Assembly: GCA_973895155.1 (NCBI GenBank)
Contig: OZ316891.1
Location: forward strand, 25,730,001-25,794,000
DNA length: 64,000 nt
Source of the DNA: Marsupella aquatica
Taxonomy: Eukaryota; Marchantiophyta
Reading direction: 5' to 3'
The notes under the pieces are model-generated. The model searched no databases. It was not told where the DNA came from and saw nothing but the letters and a program-made list of their open reading frames with translations. A program made the translations under genes and the position numbers. Below, one piece after another: positions 1-11,877 of the stretch. Positions within the stretch are counted from its first letter, which is position 1, and the number at the start of each line of letters is the position of its first letter.

Positions 1-80
1 ATTGGAAACCGTGTAAGAACTGAAAAACTCTCTCCTATAGCAAATATGAAAAGTACAAGCACTATCTATGTTGAGGGCAA

Positions 81-424
81 AGTAATGGCTCGGGGGGGTC
101 ACTTCCACGGAAGTGACACATCACGTGCGACGAAGTATAGGCCCATTTAAATGGGTGTGGCGGAAGACTTCCAAAGTTTGGTGGAAGAACACATAGGGCA
201 TGTTTTATTGATTGGTCGACTTTAAAGAACACATAGGCCTATTTAATTGCAAAAAATACTTTCTATAAAGTTTTTAGGGGTTTTTTAATAAAAAATGACA
301 AAATTTTAAGAAAGAAAGGGCTTTGCAAAAAAATATTTTTCACTTTAAAGTTAGGGGGGTCAAACCCTAAAACGTCGCACGCGATGTATGACTCTCCATA
401 TAGTGACCCCCCCGAGAGTAATGG
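81..424. mobile_element. MITE-like non-autonomous DNA transposon with target duplications
   Basis: The element spans 89-416 (328 bp). It begins CTCGGGGGGGTCAC (89-102) and ends with the exact reverse complement (403-416). The inverted similarity continues inward for about 40 bp with mismatches, including a GTGCGACG segment near 127-134 and its counterpart near 373-380. The 8-bp direct repeat AGTAATGG flanks it at 81-88 and 417-424. The interior is AT-rich and has no credible reading frame. An 8-bp duplication is usual for hAT elements, but the TIR lacks a hAT-like CAGGG start, so the superfamily is left open. Confidence 0.75.
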
Positions 425-671
425 CATCACAAAATACTCAGGGGCCTCAATCCAAGGGGTTTCCCATATCACGCTCGAAGTTTTGGGAGAATAAACACCC
501 TAAAAGTTAAGTCAATAAAGTTTTTTGGGGGAATTTTTTTACCCCTAAATTAATAGAATATTCCGAGAATATTCTCTTATTTGATTTTAAAAAACCCTAT
601 GATTCTTATAATTCTCAAAATTGAATTAAAATAACTCTAATGTTCTTCAACAAAAATTTAAAAGTATTCCA
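425..671. other. AT-rich stretch, no gene seen
   Basis: A, T and short G runs dominate, and no supported coding region is visible. It may be 3' internal sequence of the degraded copia element to its right; no matching second LTR was identified. Confidence 0.4.
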
Positions 672-1764
672 CTAACCCAATAAAAAAACCCTATACTTAT
701 TCGCGCGTGATGGGTCGGAAGAAAAGAAGTGAGGACCCCGGGACAAAATATTATCATCGAGTAAATCTACCTCATGTGCGCCGGATGCTGCATTAGCTGA
801 TGGGGTAGAGTCCTTTACCCGACAATCTCTCTTCATGTGGCCTAACTTGCGATTTTCCTCTGTATTTAGATATTCCCCTTGACTTAGATCGAAACCTATT
901 CTCTTCATTCATCCGCTGCGTAGACCTCCCACAATTCACATTCAACGCATGAAGTACTACCGGATGAAGATGTTGTCTGGGCTTGACCCAGTTTCTTCTG
1001 TGCATCATTAGACAATAGAGAACTCACCACCTCATCATACAAAATGGACTTGAGATCTTTGTACAAGAGCACCTGTTTCAAGCCCTGATAAGATGGCGGT
1101 AAGGAGCTTAGCAGAAGCAAGGCCTTATTCTCATCTTCAACTCCCTTACCCAATTTGACAGATCCACCGCCAGGCTGTCCAATTCATCGAGGTGATCCTA
1201 CAACTTGCTCCCTTCTTTGAGTCTGAGGCTCATCAAGAGAGACTTCTTGTATAGCCGGTCTGATGCATCTTCCCGGTAGTACTTCTCTCTAAGGGCCTTG
1301 AAGATTTATGCGCAATCCGCATAATCATCCAGCTTCTTGATGATATGCGGCTTGAGATAAAGCTTCACCGTATTGACAACAATCACCTGCTCCTGTCTCC
1401 ACTGCTTCACAAAAATCTCCTCCTCTCCATCATACTGCTCTCGCGTAGAGAGCAGATGATCTAAGCCCATGGCACGAAGAACACCCTTCACTTGCTTCTC
1501 CCATAGAAGGTAATCAATGCGGCCGTCGTACTTCTCCACCTCAAACTTCACTCCTCCGAATCTTGCCATCTCTCTCTTCTTCCCAACTACCGATAGCTCT
1601 AGTAGTAGAATAGCTTCCTCCACTGCACGCTACACCAGTGATCGTATTGGTGATACTTGTTCATCCTCAAACGGTATCAACTCCTCCTTAGACTCTCTGT
1701 CTGATTGTCGTGAACCTGAAGCTCCACCGACGTCGATTCTTCCAGTTTCCTCCGAGTCACTCAT
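672..1764 (-). pseudogene. Degenerate Ty1/copia gag remnant
   Basis: Read on the minus strand, several frames carry consecutive pieces of a copia gag protein. They begin with an acidic serine-rich leader (about 1764-1633), broken by a stop at 1630-1632. A segment starting MARFGGVKFEVEKYDG (about 1569) follows, with LLWEKQ and a MGLDHLL-type motif typical of the UBN2/gag domain. A shifted frame then carries LLLLSSLPPSYQGLKQVLL, and another has a zinc-knuckle remnant LGHMKRDC near 830. Several stops and frameshifts separate the pieces, so it cannot make an intact protein. The copia-type primer-binding site and LTR at 3371-3736 lie in the same orientation, consistent with one decayed element. 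No protease, integrase or RT could be seen. Confidence 0.7.
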
Positions 1765-2234
1765 ATGAGAAAATAAGAAAAAGGTCTTTTCTTGAAACTT
1801 CTCACAAAACTCAAAACTCAACACCGCCGCGTAGCCCACGTAGCTAGGAGTCCAATACTGAAATCAAAAATCAAAAACGATCTTCGACAAAAAACTTATT
1901 CAGGTTTTGGTCGGGGTGGGTAAAACCATGGAAAACTCCCTCGTTTTGACCACCTCCAAGAATCTCTAAAATGTGAATGGGCAATCAATGTTGGGATTGC
2001 GAATGGAGTGCTGCACTGCGTAACTAACTCGAATAGCTACTACCTTCCCAAAAACAACCAGAAATAAATTACTGTTCGGACCTCGGAATCTTTGACTAAC
2101 GGCCAAAAAACAGCTCTCTGTTCTTTGGGAATATTCCTGCACATTACATAAGGTCTCACAGGGGGCCGTTCCCCCTATCGGAGCGGTTAAAATGGAGGGT
2201 CACCGGGCCTGGGATGACCAATGAAAGGAGAGTC

Positions 2235-2690
2235 GGGAAAAAACAAAATTTGGCCCTTAAGAGGGGGGTCTAAGCCCCTTTAAACAAAAATATGCCCAAA
2301 ATGTGCATCCACGTTGCGCATACGCAAGGCAGGCCAGGCAGGGTACAGGGAGGGCATATGGCCGGGGCGAGGGCTGCCGCATACACGTAAGGCTGGGCCG
2401 GGGAGGTCGTCGGTGCGAGGTGCGGCCGGCAAAAGCAAGGGCGGGGTAGTGTGGGGCAACGAGTAACAGGGAGCGGCGGGGGTCAGGGTGGTTGCACGAC
2501 GTCGCAAAAGGCATCGGCCGATGCTACACGTCGTGCCTCTGGTCGCGGCTGTGACCCGATACTCGAGAGGGAGGGGGAACGACGGGTATGCCGGGCCGGG
2601 GCAAGGGTCTGTGTATACACCCTTTTGTATACACACAAGAAAAGGGCCCCTTAAACCCCTCTTAAATCAAAATTTGCCTTTAAAACAAAA
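2235..2690. repeat. GC-rich segment with imperfect inverted ends
   Basis: AT-rich arms of about 40 bp flank a strongly GC-rich core. The left arm near 2240-2290 (core TTAAGAGGGGGGTCTAAGCC) resembles the reverse complement of the right arm near 2640-2685 with small gaps. The core has G-rich, CpG-rich runs and TATAC-type palindromes near 2610-2632. Long open frames on both strands are low-complexity Pro/Arg/Leu sequence and look like composition artefacts. It may be a small insertion in the decayed copia element's leader; no target duplication was found. Confidence 0.4.
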
Positions 2691-3370
2691 AATGCCGCGT
2701 TACTCACAAAAACTGATGCCGTTTCACACGAGAAAAGTGACGACCGCTGACGGGAAATGTTGCCAAATTGCACAGGCACAGTCTGCAGCTCCAACAGAGA
2801 AAACACTTTTGTCGCGTCATACTCTCTCCGCGTCAAGTGCCAATCCCAGACTCAAAACGATCACTTCGCCGCGATCTCTCTGTTGAGCCCAAACACTTTG
2901 TGTTTACAACTTTGAGTCGACCGTCACGACGAGTAACCAGGTTCAGGGAAAAACAAGCACCGTAGCTTGTCAAAAAACTAGAACTCAACTTCCAGTCATC
3001 ACAATGCACTCGCTTCGCAAATGCCAGCAAACCAGGTTCCGAAATGACCAGCTCGCTTCAATCTACAACTTGAGCTATAACATGCGACACCTTCCGCACC
3101 GCACAGCTCACACCGTTGCAAAAATGAACCGCTGGTCTTTCCCTCACAAAATACCGTCGAACACAAAACTCCACAAAAAAATATTTTCTACGATTACTTC
3201 TCACTCAGAAATCCGATCGATGATTTCTAACCGCCGTTAGAAAGCCCTCACAACGATCTATCCGATGAGTCCCCCTCAAACAAGTTTCATGCGACTAAAC
3301 CCCCCCGGGATCTTCAGCCCGTCGATTACACAAGAAAACTCTTGTCACCACGATGTCACCTCCCAAGCAT

Positions 3371-3382
3371 GCTCTGATACCA
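3371..3382 (-). promoter_or_regulatory. Copia primer-binding site (tRNA-iMet type)
   Basis: On the minus strand this is TGGTATCAGAGC, the classic initiator-tRNA-Met primer-binding site of plant copia elements. It sits two bases inside the LTR end at 3385. It fixes the minus-strand orientation of the decayed element, agreeing with the gag remnant at 672-1764. Confidence 0.8.
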
Positions 3383-3384
3383 CT

Positions 3385-3736
3385 TGTTAGGGATAATCCC
3401 TATCCCGAGACACCATGCACATGAGAACACCATACAAAGTAGTCGACAGAGCGAGTACGTGGTTCACCTCATGACTGAGGCTACGTCCATGGGAAAACAA
3501 GAGACCTTTACTTCTCTCTTGCTCAACTCCAACAATGAACTGAAGATCCACCAGGGACTGGCACCAGCCCTGACTATATACACAACAGCACTACCGCTAA
3601 CCTTAGCTAAGTCCTAACCTGAGTTAGCCTAATTGTGGTTAGCTCAAGAGTCACAAGACTAAGAGCAATACCTAACACTACCAAGTGTTTATATTGTGGT
3701 TACCGCAAGGACTATATTATTTTAGTACCCTCAACA
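3385..3736 (-). repeat. 5' LTR of decayed copia element
   Basis: On the minus strand this 352-bp block starts TGTTGAGGG and ends CCCTAACA, the usual TG...CA form, directly before the primer-binding site. It holds a TATATA-type promoter motif and the segment GGCTAACTCAGGTTAGG, which recurs in altered form in the LTR-like block at 33104-33418. No partner LTR was found left of the gag remnant, so the element seems truncated on that side. Confidence 0.65.
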
Positions 3737-4780
3737 TTGGATGCTATGATCATACAATGGCATTAAAATAAATTGGCTGAAGACGGATAGCAAAGCATCA
3801 GGGTGCACATTACAGACAATCAAGATAATTGGTCTTGTAAAATATATACACTCCATTAGACAATTGAATTGGATTATCTAAATACCAAAAACATATTCAA
3901 CAACACTTTGCAAGTATATAGGAACACCAAAAAGTTTTTTGTTGGCTTCATTGCACAACAACACCTAATTCTCAGTGTGTGCTTACATTGACAGATTAGT
4001 TTGGTTGAATTGAAGGAACACCCAGCTAAATGCTATCCACGGCTTGCAAACATGAATAACTATTCAAATAAGTGTTTTTCTTTATTATTTTCTATCTAGC
4101 CTACAAGTTCATCTCCCTTTGTCTTCCGCCATGCTCTTGATTGACACAGAAAAACACTAAAAGAATTAAAGTACAGAAAGAAAAATACCTATATATCTAA
4201 AACCTATATATCTAACTATTGTTATTTGTGACATAGTAATGTATCAAACTAGTCCATTGCTGGAGCTAGTACCATCACCAACTATAGTGGTAGATCATGC
4301 AAGGTTGAATCAACATCCTCCTGAGCACATTCAAATCCCCAATACAACCCCTATGTATTTGATCTCTGGAACAAAGAAAAACTACACATGAAAAAACTAC
4401 ACATGAACTAGTTATCTATACAAAGAAAGCGTAGCTTCTTGTCTGCATTAGCTCAAATTGAAACTCCGATATACAGACAAATGATGCCCTGCCCCTCGTC
4501 TTTTTCAAAAGTACTTTCGGCCGTTTAGCGATCCTATTGACCTTCCGTCTCATTGGCAAAAATAACGCTAGCCGGTAGCCAATTCACCAATCCAAACTAT
4601 GTACTAGGTTAAGTACAATTTTGACTGTGCATTAATGAGGGTGTACCAGCTCTGCCCTGTTCCTCCAAGATGTCTCCTCAAACCTCTCCTGGCTGACACC
4701 GGTCGAGGCCATGTCAAAACCCGGTTGACCCTCTACACCCGAGTCTACACAACAGTAACAGACGTCCAGAACATGGTTGT
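3737..4780. other. AT-rich intergenic DNA, no gene seen
   Basis: No supported reading frame, RNA gene or clear repeat was recognised. The right edge (4776-4780, GTTGT) is the target-site copy of the copia insertion that follows. Confidence 0.5.
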
Positions 4781-4966
4781 TGTTAAATTATGAAATATAT
4801 ATACACCAACAAAAGATGATTGAATTTCTCTTAAGTCAATGTGACTTATTATATGTTGTACATTGGGGTAGTTGTAACTACCCTCTCCTAGTCTTGTGTC
4901 TCTTTATATCTAGGTATTGCATACCTCTTTGTATCATATGGACTAAGGGTTAAATATATTCTAACA
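4781..4966 (-). repeat. 3' LTR of the copia element
   Basis: The LTR is 186 bp. On the plus strand it begins TGTTAAATTATG and ends ATATTCTAACA. It matches the right-hand copy base for base by eye. Confidence 0.95.
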
Positions 4967-4977
4967 CTCCCCCTTGG
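4967..4977 (-). other. Polypurine tract
   Basis: On the minus strand CCAAGGGGGAG lies directly before the 3' LTR, the position where plus-strand DNA synthesis is primed in LTR elements. Confidence 0.7.
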
Positions 4978-5320
4978 TTACTTTATGTTTCTTAAAGTAG
5001 CCATTTTGGAAATAAATTTAAGCCTAGTTCTGAATATAATGGAAAAACTCATTGGGGTATGACCTCATTAAAAACCCCCTGCTTTCTTTTGGGGTAAAAA
5101 GAGTGTCACTACCTTACATGTAATGAGTTAAAACTAGTAAGAAAGGAGTGTAATCATGTATGGCTAAATTTAAACGAGTGTTTGATAGGATGTGTCGAAG
5201 TGTTCGAGTATGGAGAACATACGTTTAGTAGAATATGCATAGAACAGAGGAAGTATCGTGGGGAAACATAGTGTTGTCGAGTCGCAATGGAATAAGAAGT
5301 TTATGGAAGAGGTGGGGAAG

Positions 5321-8300
5321 TCAGATTGCAGTGAAGTCCGATAATCTACGGAGTCCTATTCCAGTCGAATGCGCTTCGTGGAGAATGCGAGGTAAGGGCT
5401 TCGTAAAAAGGTCAGCGCGATTATCTTTAGAAGGTATCCATTGAACATTGATTTGGTCCCCGTGCTGTTCATGCGTGTGGAAAAATTTGGGGGCAATATG
5501 TTTGATTCGGTCGCCCTTGATGAAGCCCTTAACTATCTGGTCAACACAAGGCTTGTTATCCTCGTAGATGATAGTAGGCTTGGTAAGAATTGCATGGCTT
5601 GTAGACGACTGGATGTGATTGATAAGTTGTCGAAGCCACATGCATTCTCGGCTGGCTTCGTATAGTGCTATGATTTCCGCATGGTTGGAGGATGTGGTCG
5701 TCAAAGTTTGCTTGGTACTTTTCCAGGATATGGCTGTATGTCCTTGTAGAAATACATATCTCGTCTGGGATTTCGCATCATCGGGGTCCGTAAGGTAACC
5801 TGCATCTGCGTAACCAATTAATTCGTTAGGCACATCTTTAGGGTAATAGAGGCCAGTATCGATTGTACCTTGAAGGTAGCGCAGTATCCTCTTAATGCCA
5901 TTCCAATGTCTAATAGTCGGTTGGGAGCTGTGGCGAGCAAGCAAGTGGATAGCGAAAGAGATGTCTGGGCGGGTTTGATTCGCCAGGTACATCAAGGCTC
6001 CTATAGCAGAGAGGTAAGGTTTCTCTGGGCCCAAGATTGGTTCGTGTTCGGTCCTGCGCTTATACATATCTCTGGATGTGTCTGAAGATCAAATTTCCAT
6101 AGGTGTCGTGACTGGATAGCTTTTGTCCATGTTGAATTGTTTTAATAGTTTTCTGGTATATGTAGATTGATGAATAAGAATACCGTTGGATAAATGTTCG
6201 AATTGAATGCCAATACAAAATAGGGGTTGACCAATATCCTTCATTTCGAATATGCTCTTAAGTGTGGTAATGGTTTGATCCATAATGAGTTTAGTACCCA
6301 TTAGGTTAATGTCGTCGACATATATGGCTATGATTATAAATTCAGTGCCATGTCTTTTGATAAAAAGGCAAGGGGCAATGTCCTCATTCACGAAACCAAG
6401 TGCAAGCATCTCTGCACGGAAACGTTTATACCAGATGCGGCCACTCTGCTTTAAACCATAGAGTGACCTTAGAACCTGTACAGCAAATGCTTTCTCTGGT
6501 TTCTTGGCTTTATTGATTCTGTGGTGAACAGGATTTACCTCAGCGAGTAAGTCAGTATAATTCAATGGTGAATCCGCTGACTGTTCACCATTAGCAATTT
6601 GCTGGGCCTTTTTATTTTGGACCGCTGATGAGTCATGTATTTCAGCAGGTATCATCTGGCCTGAGTGAATGAGATGGTCCTTAAAGTCCTGTGTAGGGAC
6701 AATCTTATCAATACCCGACTTTAGGTCCGGGGTTGGGGAGGTTGTATGCTCCCCCTTAATGTGGAAAATTACCCTCTGAATTAATTCAGGTGGAGCTTGC
6801 ATTTGTATGTCAGTATCAAGTATACCGTAAAGGTAAGCAGTTACAATGTCCATAAGATGCATACGAATTTGATGTGTGAGGGCAAAAGCAATCAGATATC
6901 GGTAGGTAATGGAGTCCATGACCGGTGAATGAGTAAGGTCGTAATCTTTGCCATATATTTGCGTGTAGCCTCTAGCCACAAGTCTGGCTTTGTAGCGGAT
7001 TACTTCACCTGCGACATTATGTTTGCGTATCAATATAATCCTATACCCAGTTAGGTGTTGTGCAGCAGGGACGATTCGGAGTTCTCCAAAAACTTGGCGA
7101 GATATCAGAGAATCAAGCTCGGAGTTAATAGCAGAGTTCCATTTGGGCCAGTCTGGTCGTTGTTGTGCTTCTTTAATTGTCCGAGGTTCTGGTAAATCTT
7201 TAGTTATATCCTGGGATATAAGAAAAGCAAAATGCTCATCTGGTTCAGTTAAATTTCGATGCCATAAATGTCCAGTATGCATATAGTGGATGGATATTTC
7301 TTCATTGTCATCCTGTATAATTGGTGGTAATTGTAAGGATAAATGTGTTGATACAGGTGTCTTCTGCCGTGGTCTAGAGTCTTTGGAACCTGAAGGTCTG
7401 CCTCGCTTAGCCTTGGGAGCGAGGTCTGTGGCTCGTGTATCTGGTATATGAATTCTCGCAGGAGTATTGGCTGCATCTATATGTGATTTCGTTACATTTG
7501 TAGCATCATTAAATGCGTCAGGTATTTTCTCCATAATTTGATGGAGATTCAGAATGCGTTTCACTTCATCGTTTGTCAATTGAGTACGAGGATCATTCCA
7601 GAATGGATCCTTTGTTGTCCATTCTAATGTGTGTGTTGAGACAGGCTGTTTGGAGAGTTGTGCTGGAGTTAGAAGTGTTGGGAAGATGTCTTCACAGAAT
7701 TTACAGTCCTGGTATCGAGCTCGAAACACATCAGCAGTGGTGGGTTCGAGATACCTTATTATCGAGGGAGAGTCGTAGCCAACATAGATGCCACGTCGAC
7801 GTTGTGGTCCCATCTTGGTGTGCTTGGGGCCAAGAATGGGTACTAGAACAAGGCAGCCAAACACTTTCAGGTGTGTAATATCTGGTATAGAGCCATATGC
7901 TAGTTGGTGTGGTGTGTAAATATTAAAAGCCGATGGTCTATATCGCAGTAGTGCAGCGCCATGGAGTATAGCATGTCCCCAGGCTGTAAGTGGGAGTTGT
8001 GTCTGTAATAGCATAGGTCTTGAGATCATCTGTAAACGTTTTATTAATGCCTCTGCAGTACCATTCTGGAAATGTACATATGGTACTGAGTATTGGATTG
8101 TGATGCCCAGGACTTGACAGAAGTCATCGAATGCTGGTGATGTAAATTCGCCAGCATTATCAATTCGAATTATTTTGGTAGGAGAGTCAGGGAATTGAGT
8201 GCGAAGACGTATAAGCTGTGTTAGCAGTCTGGCAAAGACAAGGTTTCTTGTGGAAATTAAAGAAACAGAGGACCATTTGGTGGAGGAGCATATCATTACT

Positions 8301-9994
8301 AGGAAAAACCTAAATGGTCCACTCGGTGGATCAATAGGTCCGCAGACGTCCACATTGATCTGTGAGAGGAAGTCAGGTATTTGATAGGTGTTCTTAGTGG
8401 AAGCTGGATGAGTGATAAATTTGCCTTGTGCACAGGGGATGCAAGTGTCTAACTTCGTGGATGGGTGTACTCCTTTTGGTATGCCAATGGTGTTCTTCAT
8501 AATTTTATGGTACATCCCTGGGCCTGGGTGGCCGAGGCGGATATGCCATAATTCTGTTGGGGATAATTGTTGTCGTTGGGAATTGTAAGACATGATCTTA
8601 GTGGCATAAACGCCGGGGGGATGGAGTGGTAATGTCTCTAGTGTGATGGGGCCATTATCAGTTTCTCAAAAAATCTGTAGAGAGTTTATGTGGTTGTCGG
8701 GTGCAGAGCGTATATGGAGATTGTTTTGACGGACATCATGGAAACTTAGTAAGTTCCGTGTCGCGAGTGGGGCATATATGGCAGATGCAATTTTAATGGT
8801 TGTGCCTTGAGGAAGGGTAAGTTGGGCAGGTCCATGGCCTTCCTCTAATTGGTTTATACCTGTGATAGTAGTCACAGGTCTATTTGATGGGTATATGTGC
8901 TGGAAATAACATTTGTCTTTTAGGATTGAGTGAGAAGTGCCGCTGTCAAGAATGCAAATATCAGCACCGGCGAGAGATGTGTCATTTACTTCATGTGATA
9001 TTATATGAACCTCTGATGGGGGAGGTGTAAGCGTGTATTTGGAGAGATCATCATCGATCTCCAAGTGATGTGCGGCTGTTAAGGTGTTGGATGTTGTGAG
9101 GGAGGCCTGGTATAGTTTGACTAGGTGAGCTTGAACTCTGCAATTCTTTTGGATATGCCCTGTCCCACCGCAACGGAAACACTTGGGCTGATTATTTGTG
9201 GGATAACTCTGTGCAGGTTTATTTGGCATTTGATTGGGGTTACGATACCAAGAATTCATGGGGGGCTTGAAGTTTTTGCCTTTGTCTGTGCGAAATTGTT
9301 GTCTCTTGTGGAATTTATTAAAACGACTTGGATTGCCTTTAAATTGGCCACGAGGTCGGTTGTAAGAGGAATTACCTCTATTGGTATTCGTGAATTGTAT
9401 TTCCGGTTTAGGAAGCGTGCCTGGTGGTCGCTCGCGAGAGTTCTTCAAAAGGAGGAGGTCATTCTTTTCAGCCAGGAGCATGACTGCAATCAAATCTGAG
9501 AATTGGGTGAAATGGCGTTGTCTATAAATCTGCGATAACTGCATGTTTGCTGCTGAGAATGTAGAAAGAGTCTTTTCGATCTTTGCTGCTTCATCAATTG
9601 GTTCGCCGCAGGCTGCTAGCTGAGCAGTTATCCGAAATAAGGCGCTATTGAATTTGGCAATTGTAGGGTAGTCTAGAACTCGTAAATGAATCCATTCATT
9701 TCGTGCAGCTGGTAGGGAAATTAGACGCAGATGGTCAAACCTCAATTTGAGAGCGTCCCATAGGGCTCGGGGATTAAACTCTGTAAGGTATTCAAGTTGT
9801 AGTTCGGCAGCGAGGTGATGGCGAATGATATATAGTGCCTGAGCCTTTTGTTGTAATGTGCCATTGATATCTGCTAAGATAATGTCGCCGAGGCCTTTCA
9901 TGTTGAGAACAATTTCTGTATTCTGCGCCCAAGATAAATAATTGTCGCCATCTGTTGCGAGCAATGGGAATTGGAGCTTCTCCAATGTTGTCAT
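5321..9994 (-). pseudogene. Copia gag-pol polyprotein with two in-frame stops
   Basis: A single minus-strand frame starts at the ATG of MTTLEKLQFPLLATDGDNYL (9994) and runs to a stop at 5321-5323, about 1,557 codons. In order it holds a gag domain; a zinc knuckle CFRCGGTGHIQKNC (about 9141-9182); a protease site ILDSGTSHS (about 8940); an integrase HHCC region with LWHIRLGHPG and CIPCAQGK, then DVCGPI and a catalytic core; a copia reverse transcriptase with YKARLVARGYTQ and YVDD (about 6312-6325); and RNase H beginning YLANQTRPDISFAIHLLARH. In-frame TGA codons lie at 8666-8668 (between protease and integrase) and 6089-6091 (between RT and RNase H). Both would be explained by CGA-to-TGA change at a CpG. 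The frame is otherwise open. An ATG 34 codons further upstream also exists, but the gag family start fits 9994 better. Confidence 0.93.
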
Positions 9995-10139
9995 AGTCGA
10001 TGAAAATTTTGTGGTGTACTTGGCGAAAGAAAAGAAAATGTGTCTTGGGGAATTTCGTTCGATGCTTCGTTCACAAGAAATAGGAAAAAAATTCACAAGA
10101 GGCCTATGAGTAGCTCGAGAGTTGTTGGAGGAGCAAAAT

Positions 10140-10154
10140 CATGTGCTGATAACG
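10140..10154 (-). promoter_or_regulatory. Primer-binding site of the copia element
   Basis: On the minus strand CGTTATCAGCACATG directly follows the 5' LTR. It keeps the TATCAG core of the Met-tRNA site but diverges after it, resembling the GTTATCAGCAC variant seen in many plant copia elements. Confidence 0.65.
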
Positions 10155-10340
10155 TGTTAAATTATGAAATATATATACACCAACAAAAGATGATTGAATT
10201 TCTCTTAAGTCAATGTGACTTATTATATGTTGTACATTGGGGTAGTTGTAACTACCCTCTCCTAGTCTTGTGTCTCTTTATATCTAGGTATTGCATACCT
10301 CTTTGTATCATATGGACTAAGGGTTAAATATATTCTAACA
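10155..10340 (-). repeat. 5' LTR of the copia element
   Basis: The second 186-bp LTR copy should hold the promoter for the minus-strand transcript. The 160-nt leader to the gag ATG contains the primer-binding site. Confidence 0.95.
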
Positions 10341-10345
10341 GTTGT

Positions 10346-11507
10346 CGTATACTTAGTCCCACTTCCTCCCTACTCCCTTATTCCTTGCAGAGCATTGCCC
10401 TGGGGTTTGAGGCTTAAACATTCAGTTGGAACAGTAAGCATTCCAATGTGTCACCTTGCATGAATCATAGTCAACACAATCTTGTGCCCCCTTGCACTGA
10501 GTACCTAGTTTGAAGTAGTTGAAAGCCCCATTTTCTGTAGGTGGGACCTCCTCCCTAATTTGATACAGTTTGGGGCAGTAGGGTTATCAATTTTATTGAT
10601 ATGTCAAGTTGTATGAATAGTGGTCAACACCATCTTGTGCTACCCTACTTATTCACTCTCCTTGTGTTTGTTGCAGGTAAGGGAGACTGTTTTCAAATAT
10701 TATAATTCTCTACCTTGTCAAAAACCTATGTCTTTGGTTTTAATTCATGCCCTTCATGATTTTCCCTTTGTATTTTTCAGGGCATTCTTGGAGCATAATT
10801 GCCTGGTCAAGATCTGGATCACTTTAACTATAGTTCAAAAATGAGAAATCTCTCGGGCCGTTACATGTAGTAGGTAAATGTTTCCAGAGCATTATGGGCA
10901 ATATTAGCCCCTCAAAATTCAAATCAAAGCTCTCATTTTCTGGGGCGTTACATCCCATAATACCTTCTAAACAGGACTTTAATTTATACAAAATGAGGAA
11001 AAAGTAGGAACCAATCCTGGCCTTTTCTTAAAAAAATTGATTTATGAAACTCATGACAGTATGCCTAAAGTCCTCCCCACTAACGAAAGTATTTCTGTTT
11101 TACAATGGTTAAGGTTTGCTTATGTTACTTTTTCTTCTATGGCATTATGTAACATAAACTAAGACTGTCTGGGCTAGAGTTAGAGTCTAAAGTTTGTTCC
11201 CGAAATGCTCAAAAAGGTTTTTTTAATCACCAGTAATGAACTTTTCTTCACTTTCTAGGCATGTGGTTACACTCTTGTAACCCCACACACATCATCATTA
11301 TCCCCTCTTTCCTGCCAATCTCGTGGTGCCCTGGAATTGAGGGAATCCATGGGAAATGGGGTTCAACTCAACGCAGCTAGGTAGGAGCAAAATTGACGAA
11401 TCCAGTGTCTGATTATAGTTCAGGGGGCAGGTGTGGCAGGACCCCACTAGATCAAGGCAGGGTTCCATGGAGTCACCGCCAGAGGGTGCGATCACTCCCA
11501 GAAGATC
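10346..11507. other. Intergenic DNA upstream of the 269-aa gene
   Basis: No gene was recognised. Positions 10881-10965 are a diverged copy of a repeat that also occurs twice at 37436-37671 (shared core GGGCAAT-A-TAGCCC, then a GGGG-GTTA segment). The last 200 bases become GC-richer and carry the presumed promoter of the downstream gene. Confidence 0.5.
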
Positions 11508-11515
11508 TATAAAAA
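11508..11515 (+). promoter_or_regulatory. TATA box for the 269-aa gene
   Basis: TATAAAAA lies 370 bases before the ATG at 11878. That would put transcription start near 11540 and give a 5' leader of about 340 bases. It is the best TATA match upstream; inferred only. Confidence 0.45.
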
Positions 11516-11877
11516 GCAAGGGAATCAATCAGGTGGGATTGCTCTTCGACGTGGGGGTGGGGGCCGTGGTGGATGGAACCTTTGTCTAGGCTTGTAGATA
11601 AGGCACCAGTAACGTTGCCCGGACTCGTACCCCCACTCTCATTTCCCCGTTATCCATTCGCCACGATCCGCATCTTCATTGAAATCTATCAAGAGATAAA
11701 CCCTTTTCTTCCTCTTCGTTCCCCTCGACATTGGGTGCGGATTGCTTCTAGTCTGCTTCGTTTTTACTCGTATTGGGTTTCAATTTCGTCAAATTTGACT
11801 CCGTTCACTGACGCAATTTCCGATTACTGAGTTTTTGGTGTCTCGCATCGCACTTGATTGCTCGTTGGTCTAGCGCA

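Larger units (their letters stand above)
4781..10340 (-). mobile_element. Complete Ty1/copia LTR retrotransposon
   Basis: This 5,560-bp insertion has two 186-bp LTRs (4781-4966 and 10155-10340) that I read as identical. The 5-bp target duplication GTTGT lies at 4776-4780 and 10341-10345. Internally it carries a primer-binding site next to the right-hand LTR, a polypurine tract next to the left-hand LTR, and one long gag-pol frame in the copia order gag, protease, integrase, reverse transcriptase, RNase H. Identical LTRs point to a recent insertion (established principle). Two in-frame TGA codons interrupt gag-pol, so this copy is probably non-autonomous as it stands. Orientation is minus throughout. 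Confidence 0.95.

Noticed and set aside
2257-2654. Long overlapping frames on both strands (85-132 codons)
   Set aside because: Pro/Arg/Leu low complexity in a GC-rich patch, open on both strands at once; no start context or family resemblance.
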